Assembly (NCBI RefSeq): GCF_011761355.1
Contig: NZ_JAASRW010000006.1
Span: 124,001 to 188,000 of the forward strand
Direction of reading: 5' to 3'
From: Paenibacillus lupini
Lineage (GTDB): Bacteria > Bacillota > Bacilli > Paenibacillales > Paenibacillaceae
Length of the DNA: 64,000 nt
Part shown: piece by piece, positions 36,515-44,534 of the stretch
How the letters are laid out: each line of letters starts with the position of its first letter
Numbering within the stretch: the first letter of the stretch is position 1
The notes under the pieces: model-generated
Databases searched by the model: none
Told to the model about the DNA's origin: nothing
The model's input: the letters and a program-made list of their open reading frames with translations, nothing else
Position numbers and translations under genes: made by a program

Positions 36515-36580
36515 TTTTGTTGTGAAAATGAATAATATAAATTAGAATAGAGTCAAAAGTAAATGAGGGGGCATCTTCCG

Positions 36581-37306
36581 ATGAACGTGCACATTTTTGA
36601 TACCCAATTAGAACTGGACGCCTTTGCAGCCAATCTTATTACCGATATCGTGACATCCAAACCAAACGCCGTATTAGGGCTTGCAACAGGATCGACACCT
36701 ATAGGCATTTATGCCAAAATAGTAGAGAAATACCGTAAAGGTGAAGTATCCTTTGCAGATGTAACTTCCTTTAACCTGGATGAATATGTCGGGTTAAAGC
36801 CCTATAACGATCAAAGCTATGCTTATTATATGAATAAGCATTTATTTGCACACATTGATATTCCAGACACACAAACCTTCCTGCCGAACGGAATGGCTGA
36901 TGATCTGGAAGCCGAATGTGCGAATTATGACCGTATGCTGCTGGAGCGGCAAATTGATATTCAACTGCTTGGCCTTGGCCATAACGGCCATATCGGCTTT
37001 AATGAACCAGATCATGCCCTGTCAGGCGGTACTCATGTGGTGAAGCTGAAGCAGGCCACTCTGGAGGCGAATGCTAGATTTTTCGCTACGATGGAAGAGG
37101 TGCCCGAATATGCCATTACAATGGGTGTGGGCTCCATACTAAAAGCAAATTCGATTGTGCTTGCGGTGCGAGGCGCGGATAAAGCGGACATCGTCAAGCA
37201 AGCGTTGACCGGCCCTATTACAACAGAGGTACCGGCTTCCCTCTTGCAGACGCATCCCCGCGTAACTGTGCTTCTTGACCGCGAGGCGGGAAGGATGTTG
37301 GGGTAA
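36581..37306 (+). CDS. nagB: Glucosamine-6-phosphate deaminase
   Basis: 241 residues from the ATG after GAGGGGG. Converts glucosamine-6-phosphate to fructose-6-phosphate and ammonia. Motifs: GLATGSTPIGIYAKIV, SFNLDEYVGL (catalytic Asp region), and LGLGHNGHIGFNEPD (His of the ring-opening site). The stop overlaps the nagA start (TAATG), so the two are coupled. Compact Gram-positive length rather than the 266-residue E. coli form. Confidence 0.96.
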   Translation: MNVHIFDTQLELDAFAANLITDIVTSKPNAVLGLATGSTPIGIYAKIVEKYRKGEVSFADVTSFNLDEYVGLKPYNDQSYAYYMNKHLFAHIDIPDTQTFLPNGMADDLEAECANYDRMLLERQIDIQLLGLGHNGHIGFNEPDHALSGGTHVVKLKQATLEANARFFATMEEVPEYAITMGVGSILKANSIVLAVRGADKADIVKQALTGPITTEVPASLLQTHPRVTVLLDREAGRMLG

Positions 37307-38478
37307 TGGAACAACAAGGCAGATCTCTGCTTATCAACCACGTAAAGATCGTGCTGGAGGATCGTATTGTAGAAGGCAGTATCCTCGTCAGAGACGGAAT
37401 CATTGCACAAATTATCGAAGACAGCGAGCAGCCGGAAGCTGATCATATCGTAGACGGCCAGGGCAAATGGCTTCTGCCAGGCTTTATAGATGTTCATGTT
37501 CATGGCGGATTTGGCGGAGACTTCATGGATGCAACCGCTGAGAGCTACGATACGATCACTAAGTTTCATGCTTCACAAGGAACCACCGGGATGCTTGCTA
37601 CAACCGTGACTGCATCCCAGGAAGCCATTGAGACCGTGTTCCAGGCAACCAGCGAATATATGAAGAACGATATGCCATACACAGCACTTCTTGGCGTTCA
37701 TCTGGAAGGACCGTTTCTCAGCATCAAGTGGATAGGTGCTCAAAACCCTGCTTTCCTCTCCCCTCCTCGGCTCGATTGGCTGCAGGATTGGACAGAGCGT
37801 TATCCGGGAATTTTGAAGCTGCTGACGCTTGCACCTGAGAATGAAGGTGCAATTGAAGCTATAAAATGGCTTGCTGATCATAACGTTGTTGTTGCATGTG
37901 GCCATACCGATGCCACGTACGAAGTCATGAAAGAAGCAGCTGATGCTGGCCTCACTCATGCCGTTCATACTTATAACGCGATGCGTCCGCTTCATCATCG
38001 TGAGCCTGGTACAGTTGGTGCTGTACTGACCGATGACCGGATTTACGCCGAACTGATTGCTGACGGGCATCATGTCAGCCCAGGAGCGATAAAGCTGCTT
38101 GCCTCCTCCAAGCCGGCAGACAAGCTTATTCTGATCACAGACGCTATCTCTGCCGCAGGCAGACCTGATGGCCTGTATGACCTTGGCGGCCTCCCAGTCA
38201 TCGTACAGGATGGTGTAGCAAGACTCCAGGAAGGCAATCTGGCAGGAAGCAGCCTGACGATGATCAATGCTTTCCGTTATATGCTTGAACACACCGATTA
38301 TAATGTTATGGACATTAGCCGCTATGCAAGCGGGAACACAGCCAAGCAGCTTGGCATGTTCGAACATACTGGTTCTATTGCGATCGGTAAGCAGGCTGAT
38401 CTTGTTCTTGCAGAGCCTGACTTCAGCAGCGTGAGTCATACTTGGGTAAACGGCAAGCAAGTTTATGAAGCGAAGTAA
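37306..38478 (+). CDS. nagA: N-acetylglucosamine-6-phosphate deacetylase
   Basis: 390 residues of the amidohydrolase fold. It removes acetate from GlcNAc-6-P to give GlcN-6-P for NagB. Motifs: PGFIDVHVHGGFGGDFMDA (metal ligands), GVHLEGPFLS, VVACGHTDATYEVM, HAVHTYNAMRPLHHREPG, and LITDAISAAG with the catalytic Asp. With nagB it forms a two-gene operon for cell-wall or chitin amino-sugar recycling, ended by a strong terminator. A DeoR regulator is convergent. Confidence 0.96.
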   Translation: MEQQGRSLLINHVKIVLEDRIVEGSILVRDGIIAQIIEDSEQPEADHIVDGQGKWLLPGFIDVHVHGGFGGDFMDATAESYDTITKFHASQGTTGMLATTVTASQEAIETVFQATSEYMKNDMPYTALLGVHLEGPFLSIKWIGAQNPAFLSPPRLDWLQDWTERYPGILKLLTLAPENEGAIEAIKWLADHNVVVACGHTDATYEVMKEAADAGLTHAVHTYNAMRPLHHREPGTVGAVLTDDRIYAELIADGHHVSPGAIKLLASSKPADKLILITDAISAAGRPDGLYDLGGLPVIVQDGVARLQEGNLAGSSLTMINAFRYMLEHTDYNVMDISRYASGNTAKQLGMFEHTGSIAIGKQADLVLAEPDFSSVSHTWVNGKQVYEAK

Positions 38479-38488
38479 TTTTGAAACG

Positions 38489-38533
38489 AAAGAGCGGTTG
38501 AACAGGAGATGATCTCCGTTCAACCGCTCTTTT
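38489..38533. terminator. Bidirectional terminator between nagA and the DeoR gene
   Basis: Perfect stem of about 15 bp, AAGAGCGGTTGAAC with its complement at 38518-38533, with an inner GGAGAT/ATCTCC stem. Confidence 0.92.
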
Positions 38534-38540
38534 GTTATAC

Positions 38541-39338
38541 TCATTCCGGCTTGTCCGCAACATGGACGACGATATGATGCTGCTCCGCCATCTCTGCCAG
38601 ATCTCCCGTTAGAGGCAAATCGGTTATAAGCGCCTGCAGTTCAGATAACGCAGCTATGGAGAATAACGACGTTTTCCCAACCTTGGTTTGATCGAAAACG
38701 GCAAAAGTCGTGTGCGATCGCTTAATAAGTGCTTTTGCAATTTGGGCTTCTTGCTCGGAGTAGGTTGTAATGCCGCCTGCTGCTGAAAGACCGTCAACAC
38801 CAATGAACATCTTCCCGATATTCAGATGAGCAACCATCCCTTCGCCAAGCGGACCGCAAAGCTCAAAGCTGTTATGCCTCATAATGCCGCCTGTTACAAC
38901 GACCTGTACGCTGCTTCCGGCAAGCTCCATGGCAATGTTAACCGCATTCGTCACAACGGTTATACCGCTGCGCAGCTTAAGCAGCTTCGCCAGCAAGTAA
39001 TTTGTTGTTCCGCCCGATAAGCCGATTACATCGCCTTCCTCAATAAGTGAAGCGGCTTTAGCCGCGATACGCTCTTTCTCCAAGTACGACAGCCCTTCCC
39101 GCTCCGCAAATGCAACATCACGGACCGTATTCATGCCGTCATACATCGCACCGCCAATGGTACGGATAATGGGATAAGCCGCCTCCATTTGCTCCAGATC
39201 ACGCCTTGCGGTCGCTTCTGAACAATCAAAGCGCTCAACGAGCTCTTGAATGGTAATGCGTCCTTGCTGCTTGAGCAGCTGCAAAATCGCTTCGCGCCGG
39301 CGCTGCCCTTTGGATCCAGAAACGTTCGATTCAGCCAT
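38541..39338 (-). CDS. DeoR-family transcriptional regulator
   Basis: 265 residues from ATG at 39338. The N-terminal DeoR helix-turn-helix (RRREAILQLLKQQGRITIQELVERFDCSEATARRDLEQM) is followed by a sugar-phosphate-sensing DeoRC domain (GDVIGLSGGTTNYLLAKLL; VTNAVNIAMELA). Two bases separate it from the kdgK-like stop, so it is cotranscribed with the kinase. It may control the kinase and/or nagBA; the effector is not evident. Confidence 0.92.
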   Translation of the reverse strand: MAESNVSGSKGQRRREAILQLLKQQGRITIQELVERFDCSEATARRDLEQMEAAYPIIRTIGGAMYDGMNTVRDVAFAEREGLSYLEKERIAAKAASLIEEGDVIGLSGGTTNYLLAKLLKLRSGITVVTNAVNIAMELAGSSVQVVVTGGIMRHNSFELCGPLGEGMVAHLNIGKMFIGVDGLSAAGGITTYSEQEAQIAKALIKRSHTTFAVFDQTKVGKTSLFSIAALSELQALITDLPLTGDLAEMAEQHHIVVHVADKPE

Positions 39339-39340
39339 TA

Positions 39341-40297
39341 TTATCGCTCCACCCATACTTTAGCGGACATGCGCTGCTCAACTGCGTTCCACTCTGGAAG
39401 CGCCTCCCAATCACCGCGCATTTGTACCACCAGCGATCCGTTAATGCTTGCTAGTTTAACTGCTTCTACTGGGGACATGCCTTTCATTAAGCCAGCTAGG
39501 AAACCAGCGCAGAAGCCATCTCCTGCACCAACTGTATCAACCACATTCTCTGCTGGATAGAAAGGAACGGATACTTCTTCCCCTTTTTCCAGCACGACAG
39601 TTGTATCACCAAGCCCTTTGATAATGGTTACGGCTTTAAGCTGCTGGAGTTTTGCCTTCACAACTTCGTAATCCTCGGTTTGATACAGAAGCTTGAGCTC
39701 ATCCCAGCCAGGCAGGAAGTAGTCTGCCGCTTCTGCAATTGGCAGAAGCACCTCGCGCGCTTCTTCGATAGACCATAGCTTCAATCTCAAATTCGGATCA
39801 AAACAAATGGTTACACCCGCCTCTTTGGCAATCTCAACTGCCCGAAGCACCGTACGTTTGGCACTATCGCTGAGCGCTGTAGTAATACCCGTTATATGAA
39901 GCAGCTTCGCTCCACGAATATAATCCTCATCCAGCTCCTCAGGAGCCATACGACTTGCTGCGGAATGCTTGCGATAATAGTGAACAGCAAGACGCCCCGC
40001 AACCTGCTCACGGAACATCATCCCTGTAGGAGCTTCGTCGCTAAATTTAACGCGCGATACATCAACGCCCTCTCCACGAAGCGTTTTCACGATCATTCGG
40101 CCAAACGGATCATTACCAAGTGCTCCGAACCAGCCTACCGAACAGCCTAGTCTTGCCAGCCCGATTGCTACATTGCTTTCTGCACCGCCAAAGCCTTGCT
40201 CGAGCGTAGCCGCCCGTTCAAGAGATTTATGCTCCTGCGGCATAAATAAAGCCATAGATTCCCCGAAAGTCACTATATCCGGTGATGACTGATGCAC
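39341..40297 (-). CDS. kdgK: PfkB-family sugar kinase, 2-keto-3-deoxygluconate kinase type
   Basis: 318 residues. PfkB signatures: GGAESNVAIGLARLG near 37-51 and the C-terminal DTVGAGDGFCAGFLAGL with the catalytic Asp. The N-terminus TFGESMALFMP and the FDPNLRLKLWS segment are typical of KDG kinases, which phosphorylate 2-keto-3-deoxygluconate. Start is GTG with GGGGGAG. No aldolase (kdgA) follows, so the substrate call is by family likeness. A triple repeat array ends at its ribosome binding site. Confidence 0.82.
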   Translation of the reverse strand: MHQSSPDIVTFGESMALFMPQEHKSLERAATLEQGFGGAESNVAIGLARLGCSVGWFGALGNDPFGRMIVKTLRGEGVDVSRVKFSDEAPTGMMFREQVAGRLAVHYYRKHSAASRMAPEELDEDYIRGAKLLHITGITTALSDSAKRTVLRAVEIAKEAGVTICFDPNLRLKLWSIEEAREVLLPIAEAADYFLPGWDELKLLYQTEDYEVVKAKLQQLKAVTIIKGLGDTTVVLEKGEEVSVPFYPAENVVDTVGAGDGFCAGFLAGLMKGMSPVEAVKLASINGSLVVQMRGDWEALPEWNAVEQRMSAKVWVER

Positions 40298-40312
40298 GTT
40301 TTCTCCCCCTAA

Positions 40313-40491
40313 AAAGAATTACCACATAAGTGGCTGGTTTCTGCCTACTGTGGTAATTCTTACCTCGTAAGCATTAGCTTAAAGAATTACCACATAAGTG
40401 GCGGTTCTTTGCCTACTGTGGTAATTCTTACCTCGTAAGCATTAGCTTAAAGAATTACTGTGGTAATTCTTATCTTCGTAAGCATTAACTT
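40313..40491 (-). repeat. Tandem array of three hairpin repeat elements (locus 2)
   Basis: Copies at 40313-40380 and 40381-40448 (period 68, nearly identical) and a shortened copy at 40449-40491 that lacks the 25-base middle. Each has the large stem AAGAATTACCACA/TGTGGTAATTCTT and the small hairpin CTTACCTCGTAAG. The kdgK-proximal end abuts the AGGGGGAG ribosome binding site. The array lies between the small membrane protein gene and kdgK. Confidence 0.9.
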
Positions 40492-40501
40492 GGAATTACG
40501 A

Positions 40502-40927
40502 TTAAGCGTACATCGGGAATGCCATGAAATAGATAACAACCACATAAAGAACCAATACGATCAAGCTGAATGTACGTGCTTTAGCGATATGGCCAGTTGC
40601 GCTTTGTCCATCTTGAATCGAAGACACAATCCGTTTCAGCGGCTTCGACATAATGCCGGAGATCGCTGCAATCGCAAGGAACAGCAGCGTTATGATGATC
40701 ATCCAGGCAACAGAGTAATCAGCCTGTGACATCATGTAACCACCTGTAAGCAATTGGATAACAAGCGCATACTGTACAACGCGGTTTGCAGATGTAAGAC
40801 CATCAGCTAGTCCGCCTTGTCCAAGACCTGCGAGCTTCGTTGCTTTACCGATCATAATCGGCAGAACGATATAGAAGCCCATCCCGACTGCTCCTAACAA
40901 GTGTAAAAAGAAAAATACATCATTCAT
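40502..40927 (-). CDS. Small integral membrane protein, four predicted helices
   Basis: About 141 residues from the ATG with AGGAGGG upstream. Four hydrophobic segments (FFFLHLLGAVGMGFYIVLPIM; VVQYALVIQLLTGGYMM; WMIIITLLFLAIAAI; FSLIVLVLYVVVIYFMAF) with short loops. I do not recognise a characterised family; a relation to small haem-copper or DUF-type membrane proteins is possible but not shown. It lies between recQ and the repeat array. Confidence 0.8.
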   Translation of the reverse strand: MNDVFFFLHLLGAVGMGFYIVLPIMIGKATKLAGLGQGGLADGLTSANRVVQYALVIQLLTGGYMMSQADYSVAWMIIITLLFLAIAAISGIMSKPLKRIVSSIQDGQSATGHIAKARTFSLIVLVLYVVVIYFMAFPMYA

Positions 40928-41040
40928 TAAAAAACCCTCCTGCATATGCGTAATCTACCAATAAGTATACTAAATGCCTGTCTGAAACACAAAGTATCAC
41001 CCTTAGTTATCCGGCTTTTCGGAAGCATTTCCGGTAAAGT

Positions 41041-43206
41041 TCAAGATTTTGTCTTAAAGCCGTATTTAGCGATTACACCATGAATGGAAAAATAATCCAC
41101 TTCTTCCGGTAAAGCATCTTTGATCGGCCTTAATTTATCCGGACCAAGTTCCTGCACAACAAGAACAATCTGCTCCTCATATTGCTCCGGAATAACACGG
41201 CCCCAATCGAGCTCATGTCCCTCATCGGCACAACGAATCAGATGTCCCTCAATCGTCACCCGGCTAAGTCCACGTTCATCAGCAATCTCCTGAGTGGATA
41301 GACCGGTGTTAAACCGCTCCAGGGTCATGACATGGCTAGGTGTATCCTCTGATGAGGCAGGTGGACGCGCGGCAGGACGCTTCTGCGTATTACTAATGCT
41401 AGCAGATGGCGCGTTACTCGTACTTCCCGCATGCTCTTGAATAATAGCAAGTACTTCTGCTCCATACTTGTTTGCTTTCGCCGCGCCAATACCTTTCGTC
41501 TGCAGCAACTGCTCTTCCGTCAGCGGCCTTGCATCCGCAAGCTCCTTCAGCGTAGCATCAAAGAACAGCATAAACGGAGGAACGTTTTCCCGTGCTGCCG
41601 CTTCTTTGCGCCATTGCTTGAGTGCATCGAATAATGGCGACGATGCTCCAGCACCATCTCCCGAGGCACTTCTCCTAACGCTAGTCCTCAGCCGCTGCTT
41701 GACTATCTCGTTGCCTTCCAGCACTGGCAAAGCAGCAGTTGTTAGAGATACTGTAGGATACTGCCCTTCGCTCATACGTAAGTAACCTTCCGCTACAAGC
41801 CAGTACAACCAATCGGCGATTTCTTTTTCCGGCCAATTATTGAATAATCCGTATGTCGTTAATCGGTCCAGCCCTAACTCCAATAACCGTTTGTCGCGTG
41901 ATCCTTTTAATACTTTAGCCGCCATTGTTACACCAAAGCGTCCCTTCATACGGCCAACGCATGAGAGTGCCTTCTGTGCTTCCGGCGTACGGTCAACCAG
42001 CTCGCTCTTGTCGAGGCAGTTACTGCATTTGCCGCAAGGCTCAACACCCTTCTCGCCGAAATAATCGACGATATATTGCTGTAGACAGCGCTGGGTGCGG
42101 CTGTAGTTCATCATGTTATGAAGCTTGGACAACTGAACCGATTTGCGGTATTCATCTCCCATCCCCTGCTCAATCAGGAAACGCTGTACCTGTACATCCT
42201 GCGGTTCGAAGAGCAGCACACATTCGCTCTCCTCCCCATCCCGGCCGGCACGCCCCGCTTCCTGATAGTAGGATTCGATATCGCCAGGCATCTGCCAATG
42301 GATGACATATCGCACGTTAGGCTTATCGATGCCCATTCCAAAAGCATTCGTCGCCACCATGATGCGAAGCTCATCAAACCGGAACTTCTCCTGCGTATCC
42401 GCACGTTCGGTATCAGACAACCCGCCATGATACTTGCCAGCCGCAATCCCTTTTCGAATCAACAGCTCGTGTACCTGCTCGGTTTCTTTCCGTGTGGCTG
42501 TATAGATAATGCCGGATTGATCCTCCCGCTCGCGCAAAAATTGCTGAAGGAAGTTTTTCTTGTCACCACCACTTACAACGGATAAGGACAGATTGGGTCT
42601 AGCAAACCCGGTTACAAACACATTAGGCTGCCGTAAACCCAGCATGGCCGTAATATCCTCTGCCACCTCTTGTGTTGCTGTTGCTGTAAACGCAGAGACT
42701 AGCGGTCGATTTGGCATTTTGCCGATCCATCCCGCGAGCTGCCGGTAGCTCGGACGGAAATCATGCCCCCACTGCGAGACGCAGTGTGCCTCATCAATCG
42801 CAATCATTGGGATATGGAGCTGCTCGGACAAGGTTGTAAACATAGGTGCATCAAGCCGTTCCGGAGCCACATACAGCATCTTGTATTCGCCTCTCAGTGC
42901 ATTTCGCAACACTGTCCGGTATTCCTCCGCTCCGAGAGAGCTGTTCAGAAAGGCCGCTGAAACACCAAGCCGGTTCAGTGTATCAACCTGATCCTTCATA
43001 AGCGAAATTAATGGCGATATAACTATTGAAGTACCTGGCATAATGAGAGATGGAACTTGAAAGCAGATTGACTTCCCTCCGCCAGTCGGCAGAATGGCAA
43101 GCGTATCACGCCCCTCCAATATTCCCTCTATAATATCTTCTTGTCCGGGACGAAACGTATCATACCCGTATACTCTTTTCAGCTCGCTTCGTGCTTGCTG
43201 CAGCAC
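41041..43206 (-). CDS. recQ: ATP-dependent DNA helicase RecQ
   Basis: 721 residues. Superfamily 2 helicase with Walker A LPTGGGKSICFQVP (about 40-53), IDEAHCVSQWGHDFRPSY, and the RQC zinc cysteines (RCLQQYIVDYFGEKGVEPCGKCSNC). An HRDC domain (about 510-595) and a C-terminal helix-turn-helix region (LERFNTGLSTQEIADERGLSRVTIEGHL) follow. It unwinds DNA 3'-5' in recombination and fork repair. Start is GTG with GGGGGAA upstream. Confidence 0.95.
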   Translation of the reverse strand: MLQQARSELKRVYGYDTFRPGQEDIIEGILEGRDTLAILPTGGGKSICFQVPSLIMPGTSIVISPLISLMKDQVDTLNRLGVSAAFLNSSLGAEEYRTVLRNALRGEYKMLYVAPERLDAPMFTTLSEQLHIPMIAIDEAHCVSQWGHDFRPSYRQLAGWIGKMPNRPLVSAFTATATQEVAEDITAMLGLRQPNVFVTGFARPNLSLSVVSGGDKKNFLQQFLREREDQSGIIYTATRKETEQVHELLIRKGIAAGKYHGGLSDTERADTQEKFRFDELRIMVATNAFGMGIDKPNVRYVIHWQMPGDIESYYQEAGRAGRDGEESECVLLFEPQDVQVQRFLIEQGMGDEYRKSVQLSKLHNMMNYSRTQRCLQQYIVDYFGEKGVEPCGKCSNCLDKSELVDRTPEAQKALSCVGRMKGRFGVTMAAKVLKGSRDKRLLELGLDRLTTYGLFNNWPEKEIADWLYWLVAEGYLRMSEGQYPTVSLTTAALPVLEGNEIVKQRLRTSVRRSASGDGAGASSPLFDALKQWRKEAAARENVPPFMLFFDATLKELADARPLTEEQLLQTKGIGAAKANKYGAEVLAIIQEHAGSTSNAPSASISNTQKRPAARPPASSEDTPSHVMTLERFNTGLSTQEIADERGLSRVTIEGHLIRCADEGHELDWGRVIPEQYEEQIVLVVQELGPDKLRPIKDALPEEVDYFSIHGVIAKYGFKTKS

Positions 43207-43234
43207 GTTTATTCCCCCTTCCTTAAATCAAAAT

Positions 43235-43266
43235 GAGGACCCTGGCAGCTAAGTGTCAGGGTCCTC
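43235..43266 (-). terminator. Terminator after mdh
   Basis: Stem GAGGACCCTG/CAGGGTCCTC (43235-43244 with 43257-43266), then ATTTTGATTT on the minus strand. Confidence 0.8.
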
Positions 43267-43297
43267 CCAAACGAATCTTTATAAGGCTCATGGCCGT

Positions 43298-44245
43298 TTA
43301 CGCTTGGCCTGTAACTACTTTAATAACATTTTGAACGGATTCGGCTGATTTGTCCAGAGCCGCTTTTTCTTCCGCGGTTAGATCCAGCTCAATCACTTTC
43401 TCAATGCCATCGCCGCCGATAATCGTAGGTACACCCATGAACAGGTTATTATACCCGTACTCGCCTTCAAGCAGAGCAATGACCGGCAGAATCCGTTTCT
43501 TGTCCTTCAGAATCGCCTCTGTCATTTGAACGAGTGAAGCTGCAGGTGCATAGTAAGCTGAGCCATTGCCTAGGAGGTTCACGATCTCACCACCGCCAAC
43601 ACGGGAACGCTGTACGATAGCTTCGATACGGTCAGCTGGGATCAGCTTCTCGATCGGAATACCGCCAACATTCGAGTAACGTACGAGTGGAACCATATCG
43701 TCACCATGTCCGCCAAGCACAAAGCCGCGAACATCTTCCACCGATACATTCAGCTCTTGCGCAATAAATGTGCAATAACGGGCCGTATCAAGCACACCGG
43801 ATTGACCTATGACACGGTTTTTAGGAAAACCTAGCGCTTGGTAGGCCACATAAGTCATGGCGTCCACCGGATTGGAGAGGATGATGACATAAGCGTTCGG
43901 GCTTGTTGCCTTTACTTGCTCACATACCGACCTTACGATACCTGCGTTTGTATTGACGAGGTCATCACGGCTCATCCCTGGCTTGCGGGCAATACCTGCA
44001 GTGATAATAACAACGTCGGAGTCCTTAGTATCTTCATAACTGGCCGTACCAGTGATGTTCACGTCCAGACCTTGAACAGGAGTTGATTCGAGCATATCAA
44101 GCGCTTTACCTTTTGTCGGGTTTTCCAGCTGGGGAATGTCGACAAGAACAATGTCACCCAGTTCCTTTTGTGCTGCCATCAGAGCCGTAGTAGCCCCGGT
44201 GAAGCCGGCACCTACAACTGTAATTTTTCTGCGTTTAATAGCCAT
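43298..44245 (-). CDS. mdh: Malate dehydrogenase
   Basis: 315 residues, LDH-like Gram-positive type. NAD motif VVGAGFTGATTALM (residues 10-23), substrate-binding RKPGMSRDDLVNTNAGI, and the catalytic His in VLGGHGDDMVPLVRY (about 179). Oxidises malate to oxaloacetate. RBS GGAGG. It is the last gene of citZ-icd-mdh, but a terminator and a triple repeat array separate it from icd. Confidence 0.97.
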   Translation of the reverse strand: MAIKRRKITVVGAGFTGATTALMAAQKELGDIVLVDIPQLENPTKGKALDMLESTPVQGLDVNITGTASYEDTKDSDVVIITAGIARKPGMSRDDLVNTNAGIVRSVCEQVKATSPNAYVIILSNPVDAMTYVAYQALGFPKNRVIGQSGVLDTARYCTFIAQELNVSVEDVRGFVLGGHGDDMVPLVRYSNVGGIPIEKLIPADRIEAIVQRSRVGGGEIVNLLGNGSAYYAPAASLVQMTEAILKDKKRILPVIALLEGEYGYNNLFMGVPTIIGGDGIEKVIELDLTAEEKAALDKSAESVQNVIKVVTGQA

Positions 44246-44262
44246 TTGATAACTACCTCCTT

Positions 44263-44455
44263 AAAAGAATTACTACACAAATGGGCTGATTCGAGGCCAT
44301 TTGTGGTGATTCTTACTTCGTAAGCACTACATAAGAATGACCACACAAAGGGCCGAGTTGAGGCCATTTGTGGTGATTCTTACTTCGTAAGCAAGATGAC
44401 CACACAACAGGCTCAGTTAAGGCATTTGGTGATTCTTACTTCGTAAGCCTTAGTT
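44263..44455 (-). repeat. Tandem array of three hairpin repeat elements (locus 3)
   Basis: Three diverged copies, about 44263-44331, 44332-44393 and 44394-44455. Each ends (plus strand) in GTGATTCTTACTTCGTAAGC and begins with an AGAATNACNACACAA-like arm. The copies become shorter and more diverged away from mdh. The mdh-proximal copy abuts the AAGGAGG ribosome binding site of mdh. Confidence 0.9.
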
Positions 44456-44504
44456 GTATTAACCTCTGCATTATTGCCATAAATAAGTATTCCTATCTAA
44501 AAAA

Positions 44505-44526
44505 AGAGGGGGCATAAGCCCCCACT
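44505..44526 (-). terminator. Terminator after icd
   Basis: Stem GGGGGC/GCCCCC with a short ATAA loop (44508-44523). The minus strand continues TCTTTTTTT. Confidence 0.85.
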
Positions 44527-44534
44527 TTTTATAA

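Noticed and set aside
40313..40491. CRISPR array
   Set aside because: The repeats are directly adjacent with no spacers, are internally palindromic over most of their length, and no cas gene is present.
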